This document shows, piece after piece, positions 8,226 through 16,316 of a DNA stretch of 64,000 nt. A program made the translations under genes and the position numbers. The first letter of the stretch is position 1; each line of letters starts with the position of its first letter. The notes beneath the pieces are model-generated. The model saw only the letters and a program-made list of their open reading frames with translations, was not told the origin of the DNA and searched no databases. Source of the DNA: Streptomyces niger (lineage in GTDB: Bacteria; Actinomycetota; Actinomycetes; Streptomycetales; Streptomycetaceae); NCBI RefSeq assembly GCF_000718305.1, contig NZ_JOFQ01000006.1, positions 317,656-381,655 on the forward strand, given 5' to 3'.

Positions 8226-9449
8226 ATGACCGACCAGGAGCCGGGAGACCCGCCGGACGACGCCACGGTGGGCGTCGTCCTGGCGGGCGGCGGCGCCCGG
8301 GGCGCGTACGAGGCCGGCATGCTGGCGACGCTGCTGCCCACGCTCGCGGAGTTCCGGCAGCGGCCCGAGGCGTTCGTCGGCACCAGCGCCGGAGCGCTCA
8401 ACGCGGTGCTCTTCGCCTCACTGGCCCACCTGCCCGCGCAGCAGGCCGCCGACGAAGCGCTGCGGGCCTGGCGGCGGCTGACGAAGGACCAGGTACTCGC
8501 GCCCTTCCTGCCCGCCGTGCCGGCGCTGCTGCGGCAGTACCTCGCCGCGCTGTTCGACCCGGGCCGGCCACCGGTGTCCGGCCTCCTCGACACCCGCCCG
8601 CTGCGGGAGACCTTGCGCACGAAGCTGGACTGGCGCCAGCTGCACGCCAACATGCTGAGCGGCACGGTGCAAGCCGTCGCGGTGGCCACCACGTCCTGCT
8701 CCAGTGGCCGCACGGAGATCTTCGTGGAAGGACCACGCGCCGCCGACCTGCCCGAGAGCGACGTCGACCGGGCGGTGGACTACTCCCGTACGGTGCTCAC
8801 CGAGGAGCACGTCCTGGCGTCCGCCGCCATCCCGGTGGCGTTCCCGCCCGTGTACCTCGCGGAGGCCGACGGCTGGTACATGGACGGCGGCGTACGGCTC
8901 AACGCGCCCATCAAGCCGGTGATTTCGCTCGGTGCCCGCCGCGTCGTGATCGTCGCCACCACCCCGCTGCGGTACCTGCCCCGCGCCCACGGCCCGGGCG
9001 GGCCCGCGCCCGCGGTGGCGGACGTGGTCGCGCAGGTCCTGAACGGCGTGCTGGCCGACCGGATGATCGAGGACACCCGGACGCTCGGCAAGGTCGACGA
9101 GCTGCTGAGGTCCGGAGGCCGGGGCCGCAGCCCCGGCGGGCGGCCGTACGAGGTCATCGAGTACCTCTTCGGCGGCCCGCCGCCCGGACAGGGCGACCGG
9201 CTCGGCGAGCGCGCTGCCTACGTCCTCGACACGTACTTCCGCGGTATCCGCCGGCTGTCCGACCTCGACCTGGCCGTGCTGTCCTTCCTGCTGGGACCGG
9301 GGCACAGCCGCGGCGAACTGCTCAGCTACCTCCTTTTCCAACCGGAGTTCATCGACGAGGCGATCCGGCTGGGGCAGCGCGACGCGCAGCTCATTCTCGA
9401 CACCGTGGGCGACGACCCGAACAAACTGTGGCGCAACGACGCCTGTTAG
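8226..9449 (+). CDS. Patatin-like phospholipase
   Basis: This 407-residue protein has the complete patatin catalytic set: the glycine-rich oxyanion loop GVVLAGGGARGAYEAG (residues 16-31), the nucleophile S54 in VGTSAG, and the dyad Asp D220 in YMDGGVRLNAPI. No signal peptide is seen, so it probably acts on lipids in the cytosol or at the membrane. ATG 8226 has a GAGGGGGAG RBS; the frame opens at 8184 without one. It is divergent from the phnA remnant and convergent with the permease remnant, whose stop it overlaps by 3 nt. It looks intact amid decayed neighbours. Confidence 0.88.
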   Translation: MTDQEPGDPPDDATVGVVLAGGGARGAYEAGMLATLLPTLAEFRQRPEAFVGTSAGALNAVLFASLAHLPAQQAADEALRAWRRLTKDQVLAPFLPAVPALLRQYLAALFDPGRPPVSGLLDTRPLRETLRTKLDWRQLHANMLSGTVQAVAVATTSCSSGRTEIFVEGPRAADLPESDVDRAVDYSRTVLTEEHVLASAAIPVAFPPVYLAEADGWYMDGGVRLNAPIKPVISLGARRVVIVATTPLRYLPRAHGPGGPAPAVADVVAQVLNGVLADRMIEDTRTLGKVDELLRSGGRGRSPGGRPYEVIEYLFGGPPPGQGDRLGERAAYVLDTYFRGIRRLSDLDLAVLSFLLGPGHSRGELLSYLLFQPEFIDEAIRLGQRDAQLILDTVGDDPNKLWRNDAC

Positions 9450-9775
9450 CCCGTGCGCCGGCGGCCCCGCAGCCCGAGAGCACCGACGGCCAGCAGGAGG
9501 GCGACCGTGCCCAGGGTGAAGGTCTCGAAGGTGGCCCGGGAGACGTCCCAGGTGTCGGCGAAGTCGTACCGCAGGCCGACGAGGTGCTTCAGGGTGCCGG
9601 GGAACAGCGCCACCCAGCAGCCCAGCACGATCCACGCGTACACGAGCGACGCGCACACCACGAAGCCGCGCGTGCCGAACGGCACCTCGTACGGGCGGGG
9701 CACCTCCGCGTGCCGCAGCCGCAGCCGGATCAGGGCCGGCACCATCGCGAGGTACGACAGCAGCAGCGTCGATGC
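9446..9775 (-). pseudogene. C-terminal remnant of APC-family amino acid permease
   Basis: About 109 codons encode the last transmembrane segments of an APC-superfamily permease: LLLSYLAMVPALIRLRL, the loop VPRPYEVPFGTRGF, ASLVYAWIVLGCWVALFPG, and a final helix TLGTVALLLAVGAL with an RGRRR tail. The first 8-9 helices are gone. Upstream in the same frame region lies flavin reductase sequence, so a deletion joined two genes. The stop overlaps that of the convergent patatin gene. Confidence 0.7.
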
Positions 9776-10042
9776 GGTGCGTGCCGTGCTCGTGGCCGGT
9801 GGCCAGCCGGCAGTCGAAGACCGCGGCGGCGCCGGCCAGCGCGGGCGCTCCGGTGTGCAGCGGGAACCAGTCCGCGCAGCCGAAGTCGTAGGGCGGTACG
9901 GGGTGTCGCCACCGGACGGGCGGCCGGCGAACACGTCCGAGACGTGCGCCTGACGCACCGTCAGGACATTGGCCGTGAAGACACCGTTGCGCACCGCGGC
10001 GTCCGCGAGCGGGCTGCGCCGGTTGACGCACACCAGCAGCGA
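9776..10042 (-). pseudogene. Flavin reductase-domain gene, C-terminal part (inverted relative to its N-terminus)
   Basis: This strand carries SLLVCVNRRSPLADAAVRNG, GVFTANVL, AHVSDVFAG, then after a one-base frameshift YDFGCADWFPLHTGAPALAG, AAAVFDCRL and EHGTHRI. These are the middle and C-terminal motifs of the HpaC/flavin-reductase-like FMN-binding domain. The N-terminal third lies on the opposite strand at 10090-10260. The C-terminal end is replaced by the permease remnant. The gene is doubly broken by inversion, frameshift and deletion. Confidence 0.7.
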
Positions 10043-10089
10043 CCCATAGTCATGGATCAGCAGACCCCGCACGCCTCGGGAGGCTGATG

Positions 10090-10260
10090 ATGACCCTCAC
10101 TCTGGACGACGCGGTGGATCCGCGGGCCCGCCGCGCGGACTTCGTCGCGGCCATGGGCAACGCCGCCACCGGCGTCACGGTGGTCGCCACCGACGGCCCC
10201 GCGGGCCGCTTCGCGCAGACGGTCAGCGCGATGAGCTCGGTCTCCGCCGATCCGCCGGGC
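10090..10260 (+). pseudogene. Flavin reductase-domain gene, N-terminal part on opposite strand
   Basis: From ATG 10090 (or 10087), with a GGGAGG RBS, the frame reads MTLTLDDAVDP, then DFVAAMGNAATGVTVVATDG and FAQTVSAMSSVSADPP, the N-terminus of a flavin reductase domain. It stops matching at about 10260. The expected continuation (SLLVCVNR) is on the minus strand beginning at 10042. A local inversion of roughly 10043-10260 explains the arrangement. Confidence 0.7.
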
Positions 10261-10298
10261 TGGTCAGCTGCCCCATCAGGAGCCCCGGAAGGGGAGGT

Positions 10299-11207
10299 TC
10301 AGGCGCCCAGCACCGTCCGGCACACCGCCGCGAACGCCTGGGCGCGGGCGGTCGGCCGCACCCCCGACAGCTGCGCGAGGACCACCGGCAGCGCCGGCAG
10401 CGGATCGGTCAGCCGCAGCGCGACAGCCCGCCCGCCGTCGTACGTCATGTCGTGCACCGGACGCTGGTTGAGCAGCGCGAAGCCGTGCCCGGCTGCCACC
10501 ATCGCACGCACCGTTTCGTAACTCGTACTGCGGTGCCGCACCTTCGGCTCCCTGCCCGTCTTCAGGAACAGCGAGCGGAAGTAGTCCCGGCTCAGCGGCA
10601 GATCGAGCAGGATCATCGGCTCGGCCGCCAGCTCCGACAGCCGCACCGCACCCGCGCCCGCCAGCGGATGGTCCGGCGGCACCAGCGCGTACGGCGGCGC
10701 CACCGCCAGTACCTCCCGCTCGATGTCCGGGTCCAGGCCCAGGTCGTACAGGAGCGCCAGCTCGCATCTGCCGCCGCGCAGGTCTTGCTGCACCGCCCGG
10801 ATGTCGCCCTCGGTGACCTGCACCCGCACCGCGGGGTGCGCATCCCCGAACTCCCGCAGCAGCCGCGGCAGACAGAACGGCGCCAGCGTCTGGAAACAGC
10901 CCACCGCCAACTCGCCCACCAGCTCCGTCCCCAGGCTGCGGGCCGTCTCCGTCAGGTCCTCGGCGTGGGTGAGAAAGCCGCGCAGCTCGTGCAGGAAACG
11001 CTCGCCGGCCCGGGTCAGCGACAGGCCCTTGGCGTGGTGCCGGATCAGCAGCTGCACGCCCAGCTCCCGCTCCAGATGCGTCACCGCGGTCGAGATCGCC
11101 GACTGCGACACACTGATCCGCTGGGCCGCTGCGGTCATGCTGCCGAGCTCCGCGGCGGCGAGGAAGTAGCGGAGCTGTACGAGGGTGAAGTTGGCGTCCT
11201 TGGGCAT
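10299..11207 (-). CDS. LysR-family transcriptional regulator
   Basis: This roughly 302-residue protein has an N-terminal winged HTH (residues 5-64: TLVQLRYFLAAAELGS, AAQRISVSQSAISTAVTHLE) and a LysR substrate-binding domain (about 90-300, with LAVGCFQTLAPFCLPRLLREF and ELALLYDLGL). ATG 11207 begins the conserved domain. It was presumably the regulator of the now-broken permease, flavin reductase and phosphonate genes downstream on the same strand. Its effector is unknown. It seems intact. Confidence 0.9.
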   Translation of the reverse strand: MPKDANFTLVQLRYFLAAAELGSMTAAAQRISVSQSAISTAVTHLERELGVQLLIRHHAKGLSLTRAGERFLHELRGFLTHAEDLTETARSLGTELVGELAVGCFQTLAPFCLPRLLREFGDAHPAVRVQVTEGDIRAVQQDLRGGRCELALLYDLGLDPDIEREVLAVAPPYALVPPDHPLAGAGAVRLSELAAEPMILLDLPLSRDYFRSLFLKTGREPKVRHRSTSYETVRAMVAAGHGFALLNQRPVHDMTYDGGRAVALRLTDPLPALPVVLAQLSGVRPTARAQAFAAVCRTVLGA

Positions 11208-11249
11208 GGCGTGATCCTTGCACCCCGGCTGCATCAATTCATCAGATGG

Positions 11250-11801
11250 CGGAGCCCGGATTTCTCTGCTCGACCGGGTCAGCGGGCGTTGTCAGAACTC
11301 CCGACGGGGGCCCGGGCTCGGCCGACCGCCGAGGGTGAGGTGCTCGCCGAGTACGGCAAGCGGGTCTTCCTGCTCGCGGAGGAAGCGGTCGCCGCCGTGC
11401 AGCAGGTCAGCGGGCTGGCCACCGGACGGCTGCCGGTCGGCGGCTCCACCACCGTCGGCACGTACCTGTTGCCCGCGCTGCTGGCCCGGTACCGGGAACG
11501 GCACCCCGCCATCGAGTGCGACATCTTCGTCGGCAACGGCGAGGCCGTGCAGGAGCAGTTGCTCGGCGGTGGCACGGGCCTCGCCCTGATCTCCGAACAC
11601 GCGGTGCGGGAGGACGTACGGGCCGGGCGGCTGGCCGTACTGCCCGTCGAACCCGCGCCGCGCCCCCGGCCGGTCAGCCTGGTGCACCGCAGGGACCGCC
11701 TGCTGTCCCCGGCGGAACGCGCCTTCCTCGCGCTGCCGCGTGAACTGCGTCACTGGCCTGGGGAGTTGCCGGCTCCCGAAACCGCCGGTACGGACGGGTA
11801 A
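11250..11801 (+). pseudogene. LysR-type regulator remnant (HTH lost, internal deletion)
   Basis: The plus strand encodes the linker and first half of a LysR effector domain (AEGEVLAEYGKRVFLLAEEA, GRLPVGGSTTVGTYLLPALL, ARYRERHPAIECDIFVGNGE), then jumps after TGLALI to the C-terminal lobe (VREDVRAGRLAVLPVE, LSPAERAFLALPRELR). The winged-helix domain is missing, a frameshift separates a residual linker segment at about 11265, and about 80 residues of the effector domain are absent. It lies head-to-head with the intact LysR gene. It cannot bind DNA. Confidence 0.7.
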
Positions 11802-12390
11802 CGGCCTTTCGGAGGCAGTGGCGTGCGCCACGTACCGCACTTATCCGGCCGTCACCCCGTGCCTTCCGCCCGGACGGCCGGTTGCGTCCGGACAGGCCCG
11901 TGATCAGCCCAAGTGCGGTGCGGAGTGCGGTTCGGGGCGATTCCGCCGAACCCTTCCCGCAAACAAGGTCGGTGGGGCGGTGACCGGCCCGTAGCGGCGC
12001 GTGATCGGGGTGGCACGCACTGCCATCGAAGCGGTGTGCGCCCGCGCGGAAGTGCATCCATGCACCCGTATCGGAGGATGCAATATTGCACTTTTGCCTG
12101 GCAGGGGCGAACGTGCGCCCTGCTCAAGCGACTTGTGGCACCCAGTGCCACCCGTACCCCGCCGACCTGGCCACCCGGACCGCATCAGCAAACCCCCGCC
12201 CCCGTGCAACGCGCTTATATCTCCCGGTCGGCAATGTGACTGGATCGGAGTATGCGCGAAAGCGAACGAGCCGCCACAGTAACCGGACCGAATCAGGCAG
12301 GACCGAAGGACGCCCTCCGGGAGGGGGCGCGCCGAACGGACTGCCGCACACGGATGGGGTGGGAAAAGAAGTGTGGGCTGTGATGGTGCG
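11802..12390. other. 589-bp intergenic region with four palindromes, no convincing gene
   Basis: All open frames here have non-coding third-position use. The region holds GTGCAT/ATGCAC (12052-12065), TGCAATATTGCA (12079-12090), GTGGCAC/GTGCCAC with a 3-nt spacer (12135-12151) and a related TGGCA/TGCCA pair at about 12011-12025. GC content is lower than in neighbouring genes, as in a promoter region. It may control the small gene at 12391. Confidence 0.5.
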
Positions 12391-12654
12391 GTGAGGGCGC
12401 TGCAGGTGAGGCAGGGCGACCTGGTCCTCATTCAGGGCCGTTGGCGGCAAGTCCAGTCCGTTAGAGCGGATGTGCGGGCAGGGGGAGGACCGGCCGTGGT
12501 GCTGGTCTTCCAGCGGGGTTCGGCAGCGCGCGTCCGCGCCGCCGACGCACTCGCGGTACAGCGCGGCACCCGGTCCTCGCGGCCGCAGGCGCCGTGCACG
12601 ACCGTACGTACCACCACCGCACGACGCGTCGGCACGGCCGGTGAGGCCCGCTGA
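12391..12654 (+). CDS. Small conserved hypothetical protein (SH3-like beta-barrel character)
   Basis: About 87 residues. The N-terminal 60 residues look structured and strand-rich: LQVRQGDLVLIQGRWRQVQS, VVLVFQRGSAARVRAADALA. This pattern of a short barrel with GDLVL.GRWR resembles small proteins I recall from other Streptomyces genomes. The tail is Thr/Arg-rich and disordered. GTG 12391 begins the conserved part; GTG 12373 is in frame and also possible. Function unknown. The region upstream holds several palindromes. Confidence 0.55.
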   Translation: MRALQVRQGDLVLIQGRWRQVQSVRADVRAGGGPAVVLVFQRGSAARVRAADALAVQRGTRSSRPQAPCTTVRTTTARRVGTAGEAR

Positions 12655-12981
12655 CCGATCCGCGGACGCGGCCGGCGTCCGGAGACGACCGATGCACCCC
12701 CGTCTCCGGGCGCCGCGCCGTGCCCGGCACCGCCGGCACCGCGTCCATCGGCACCGCGTCCACCGGCACCTCGGCCCGCGCGACCCCCGTACGCGCCGCC
12801 GAGCGGGCTGCCCGTCGCGGGTGCGGACACCGCGTGATCCGGCGCCGCGGGCCCCGTCCTAGAATGGCCTCTCGGCCGCGTCGGCGCGGGCCCGCGGCCG
12901 AGTCCCCCTGTCGCACGCCTGCCCTCTCCCGACGTACGCCCAGCACCGAACCGTACGGACGGAAGAGCAGGACCAGGACGC
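12655..12981. other. 327-bp gap with a 15-bp tandem repeat
   Basis: Two copies of a 15-bp unit (CGGCACCGCGTCCAT/C) at 12734-12763 are flanked by partial CGGCACC copies. Otherwise this is leader DNA for the MFS gene; no confident promoter or gene was seen. Confidence 0.4.
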
Positions 12982-14220
12982 ATGCCGAACCCACCCGCGG
13001 ACGTGGCCACGGAACCGACCGCCACCCCACCCGACGCCTACGCCCGCAAGGCGGTACTCGCCTCCGCCGTCGGGTACGGCCTGGAGGGCTTCGACCTCCT
13101 CATCCTCAGCTTCGCGCTCTCCGCGATCACCACCGGGCTGCACCTGGACCCCACCCAGGCCGGCTCGCTCACCACCATCACCCTGATCGGCTGCGTCGTC
13201 GGCGGTCTCCTCTTCGGTGTGCTCTCCGACCGCCTCGGCCGCATCCGCGTCCTGACCTGGTCGATCATCCTCTTCGCCGTCTTCACCGGGCTCACCGCGG
13301 CCGCCCAGGACTTCACCCAGCTGGCCATCGCCCGCTTCGTCGCCGGCATGGGCATCGGCGGCGAGTTCGGCATCGGCATGGCGCTCGCCGCCGAGGCGTT
13401 CCCCAGCCGCAAGCGCGCCCGCGGCACTTCGTACGTCGGCCTCGGCTGGCAGACCGGCGTCCTCGCTGCCGCCCTGGTCTCCGCGCCCGTCATCGAAGCC
13501 TGGGGCTGGCGCGCCCTCTTCGCCCTCGGTGTGCTGCCCGCCGTCGCGGCTTTCCTCTTCCGCCGCACCATGCACGAGCCCGCCGCCTTCACCGCGGCGA
13601 AGACCGCCGAGCGCCCGGCCACCGCGCCGCTGCGCTCCCTGGTCGCCACCCCCACCGCGCGCCGCGCCACCCTCGGCGTCCTCGTCCTGACCTCGGTACA
13701 GAACTTCGGCTACTACGGCATCATGACCTGGCTGCCGAGCTACCTCTCCCAGCAGTTCGGCTACAGCCTCACCAAGTCCGGCGCCTGGACCGCCGGCACC
13801 GTCGTCGGCATGGCCTGCGGCATCCTCGCCTTCGGGCACCTCGCCGACCGCATCGGCCGCCGCCCCACGTTCTGGATCTTCCAGGCCGGCTCGGTCGTCA
13901 CGGTCCTCGCGTACGCCACGCTGTCCACGCCCACCGCGCTCCTCATCGGCGGCGCGGTCATGGGCGCGTTCGTCAACGGCATGACCGGCGGCTACGGCGC
14001 GCTCATCGCCGAGCTGTACCCGACGCATGCCCGCGCCACCGCGCAGAACGTCCTCTTCAACGTCGGCCGCGGCATCGGCGGACTGGCCCCGCTGGTGGTC
14101 GCCCTCGTCGCCCACACCTACGGCTTCCAGAAGGCCATCGGCCTGCTCGCCGTCATCTACGTCCTGGACATGGCAGCGATGCTGCTGATCCCGGAGCGGA
14201 AGGGCGCGGAGCTGGACTGA
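12982..14220 (+). CDS. MFS transporter, aromatic-acid:H+ symporter (AAHS)-like
   Basis: This 412-residue protein has twelve hydrophobic segments and the MFS signature motifs GVLSDRLGRIRV (loop 2-3) and GHLADRIGRRPT (loop 8-9). The segment GYGLEGFDLLILSFALSAI in TM1 (D/E rich) and RFVAGMGIGGEFG in TM4 are typical of the sugar/organic-acid symporter branch. The substrate is unknown; an organic or aromatic acid is likely by family. It is monocistronic, followed at once by two strong hairpins. Confidence 0.88.
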   Translation: MPNPPADVATEPTATPPDAYARKAVLASAVGYGLEGFDLLILSFALSAITTGLHLDPTQAGSLTTITLIGCVVGGLLFGVLSDRLGRIRVLTWSIILFAVFTGLTAAAQDFTQLAIARFVAGMGIGGEFGIGMALAAEAFPSRKRARGTSYVGLGWQTGVLAAALVSAPVIEAWGWRALFALGVLPAVAAFLFRRTMHEPAAFTAAKTAERPATAPLRSLVATPTARRATLGVLVLTSVQNFGYYGIMTWLPSYLSQQFGYSLTKSGAWTAGTVVGMACGILAFGHLADRIGRRPTFWIFQAGSVVTVLAYATLSTPTALLIGGAVMGAFVNGMTGGYGALIAELYPTHARATAQNVLFNVGRGIGGLAPLVVALVAHTYGFQKAIGLLAVIYVLDMAAMLLIPERKGAELD

Positions 14221-14221
14221 G

Positions 14222-14296
14222 GGGCTTGCGTAAAGCAAGCCCTCCGGCGATTGAGGGCCCGGGGTGTTCCGGGGCAGAGCCCCCGGAACACCCCGG
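14222..14296. terminator. Double hairpin terminator, bidirectional (MFS / bioD)
   Basis: An 8-bp perfect stem (14222-14229/14235-14242, loop GTAAA) is followed by a 16-bp perfect stem (14259-14274/14281-14296, loop CAGAGC) between two convergent genes. The spacer contains TCCGGCGATTGAGG, a motif that I recall recurring after genes in many Streptomyces genomes, so this may be a dispersed terminator-type repeat. Confidence 0.8.
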
Positions 14297-14304
14297 CGCG
14301 GCCG

Positions 14305-14997
14305 TCACCCGCCCCACGTACCTCCCAGCCGAGGCGCCAGCCACCGTGCCGCCTCGGCCCGGAAACGGGCCGGCGGCAAGGCTCCGGACCCGGCCGGCAC
14401 AAGGCCGAGCAACGGCGCCCCCGCCACCTCCGGCAGATCCTCCACGTTGCAGCGCGAGGCAAGATCCGGCTCGGCGGGCCAGCTGCCGATGACGACACCG
14501 GGCGTCTCGATGCCCGCCGTCCGCAGCGCGAGCGCCGTCAGCGCCGTGGCGTTGAGCGTGCCGAGCCCGGCCTGCGCGACCATCAGCACCGGTGCGCCGA
14601 GCGCCTTCGCCGCGTCGGCGAGGGTCGCGCCGGTCTCGTCGAACCGGACCAGCAGCCCGCCGGCGCCCTCCACCAGCACCACGTCGTGCTCGGTGGCCAG
14701 CTTCTCCGCCGCCTCGGCGATCTGCTCCGTACGCACCGGCGGCAGCCCGGCCCGGCGGGCGGCCGTCGCGGGTGCCAGCGGCTCGGGGAACCGGGCGATC
14801 TCGGCGGTGGTCACCGCGTCGCCGGCCAGCCGCGCCACCTCGGCCGCATCGCCCGGTTCGCCCGGAGCGACGCCGGTCTGGGCGGCTTTGAGCACGGCGA
14901 CCGAGCGGCCGCGGGCCAGTTCGGCGGCGGCGATGGCGGCGGTGGTGACCGTCTTGCCGATCTCCGTGCCCGTGCCCGTGATGAACAGCACCGACAT
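14305..14997 (-). CDS. bioD: ATP-dependent dethiobiotin synthetase BioD
   Basis: About 230 residues. The P-loop GTGTEIGKT is at residues 8-16 and [12 protein letters not shown] holds the Mg/substrate-binding Glu-Gly-Ala-Gly-Gly block. The enzyme forms the ureido ring of dethiobiotin from DAPA, CO2 and ATP in the cytoplasm. ATG 14997 starts the conserved MSVLFITG with a [12 protein letters not shown]; the upstream frame to 15048 is not used. It is the last gene of bioB-bioA-bioD, 16 nt after bioA. Confidence 0.95.
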   Translation of the reverse strand: MSVLFITGTGTEIGKTVTTAAIAAAELARGRSVAVLKAAQTGVAPGEPGDAAEVARLAGDAVTTAEIARFPEPLAPATAARRAGLPPVRTEQIAEAAEKLATEHDVVLVEGAGGLLVRFDETGATLADAAKALGAPVLMVAQAGLGTLNATALTALALRTAGIETPGVVIGSWPAEPDLASRCNVEDLPEVAGAPLLGLVPAGSGALPPARFRAEAARWLAPRLGGTWGG

Positions 14998-15013
14998 GTG
15001 AAACGTGTTCCTC

Positions 15014-16306
15014 TCAGCCCTCGCGCGCGGCGGCACACACCGCGGCACAGATACGGGCGATGTCCTCGTCGCCGGTGATGTACGGCGGCATGGTGTAGAT
15101 GAGGTCGCGGAACGGGCGCAGCCAGACGCCCTCGCCGACGGCGGCCCGGGTCGCGGCCGTCATGTTGATCGGATGGTCGAGCTGGACGACGCCGATGGCG
15201 CCCAGTACCCGTACGTCCCGAACGCCCGGGATCGTCCTGGCCCGTTTCAGGCCGTCCCGCAGCCCGGCCTCGATCCGCTTGATCTCCTGGCGCCAGTCCT
15301 GCTGGAGGAGGACGTCCAGGGAGGCGCCCGCGACCGCGGCGGCCAGCGGGTTGGCCATGAACGTCGGCCCGTGTGCGAGCACCGGCACCTCGCCGCGGGA
15401 GATCCCGTCGGCCACCCGCGGCGTGCACAGCGTCGCCGCCATGGTCAGGTAGCCGCCGGTCAGCGCCTTCCCGACGCACATGACGTCCGGTACGACGCCC
15501 GCGTGCCCGGCCGCGAAGAGTTCGCCGGTCCGGCCGAAGCCGGTGGCGATTTCGTCGAGGACGAGCAGGACGTCGTGCGCGTCGCACGCCTCCCGCAGCA
15601 CCTTCAGGTACGCGGGGGAGTGGAAGCGCATGCCGCCCGCGCCCTGCACGACCGGCTCGACGATCACCGCGGCCAGCTCCTCGGCGTGGCGGCCGATCAG
15701 CTCCCGCAGGTGGTCGGCGTACGCCTCGTCCAGCGGCGCGTCGAAGCCGGCGGGCGGCTCGTCGGCGAACACCTGCCGGGGCAGTACCCCGGACCACAGG
15801 TCGTGCATCCCGCCGTCCGGGTCGCACACCGACATCGGCTGCCAGGTGTCGCCGTGGTAGCCGCCGCGCCAGGTCAGCAGCCGCTGCTTGGCCGGGCGGC
15901 CGAGCGAACGCCAGTACTGCAGGCACATCTTGGCGGCGACCTCGACCGAGACGGACCCGGAGTCGCACAGGAAGACGTGCTCCAGGTCGCCCGGCGCGAG
16001 GTCCGCGAGCCGCTTCGCGAGCCGGACGGCGGGCTCGTGCGTGAGCCCGCCGAACATCACATGGCTCATCCGGTCCAGCTGGCCGCGCGCGGCCTCGTTG
16101 AGCACCGGGTGGTTGTAGCCGTGGATCGCGGACCACCAGGACGACATGCCGTCGACCAGCTCGGTGTGGCCCTGCACCGGTTCGGCGGTGCGCAGCCGGA
16201 CCCCGGCGGCGGACTCGATCACCAGCGGATCGTCCGTGCCGGGCATCGGGCCGTACGGGTGCCATACGTGCTGCCGGTCCAGGGCCAGCAGGTCGTGCGT
16301 GTCCAT
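15014..16306 (-). CDS. bioA: Adenosylmethionine-8-amino-7-oxononanoate aminotransferase BioA
   Basis: This roughly 430-residue class III PLP aminotransferase converts KAPA to DAPA with SAM as amino donor. Visible features are the N-terminal [12 protein letters not shown] typical of BioA, the PLP-contact [25 protein letters not shown] with the PLP-pyridine Asp, the Schiff-base Lys in CVGKALTGG, and the [11 protein letters not shown] segment. ATG 16306 ([11 protein letters not shown]) is preferred; ATG 16324 would overlap the bioB stop by 8 nt but has no RBS. It is in operon with bioB and bioD. Confidence 0.95.
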   Translation of the reverse strand: MDTHDLLALDRQHVWHPYGPMPGTDDPLVIESAAGVRLRTAEPVQGHTELVDGMSSWWSAIHGYNHPVLNEAARGQLDRMSHVMFGGLTHEPAVRLAKRLADLAPGDLEHVFLCDSGSVSVEVAAKMCLQYWRSLGRPAKQRLLTWRGGYHGDTWQPMSVCDPDGGMHDLWSGVLPRQVFADEPPAGFDAPLDEAYADHLRELIGRHAEELAAVIVEPVVQGAGGMRFHSPAYLKVLREACDAHDVLLVLDEIATGFGRTGELFAAGHAGVVPDVMCVGKALTGGYLTMAATLCTPRVADGISRGEVPVLAHGPTFMANPLAAAVAGASLDVLLQQDWRQEIKRIEAGLRDGLKRARTIPGVRDVRVLGAIGVVQLDHPINMTAATRAAVGEGVWLRPFRDLIYTMPPYITGDEDIARICAAVCAAAREG

Positions 16307-16316
16307 GGTTTCCGGC

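Noticed and set aside
10452..11290. Plus-strand frame over the LysR gene
   Set aside because: It is antisense to the intact LysR gene; only its last part (after 11250) is real LysR remnant sequence.
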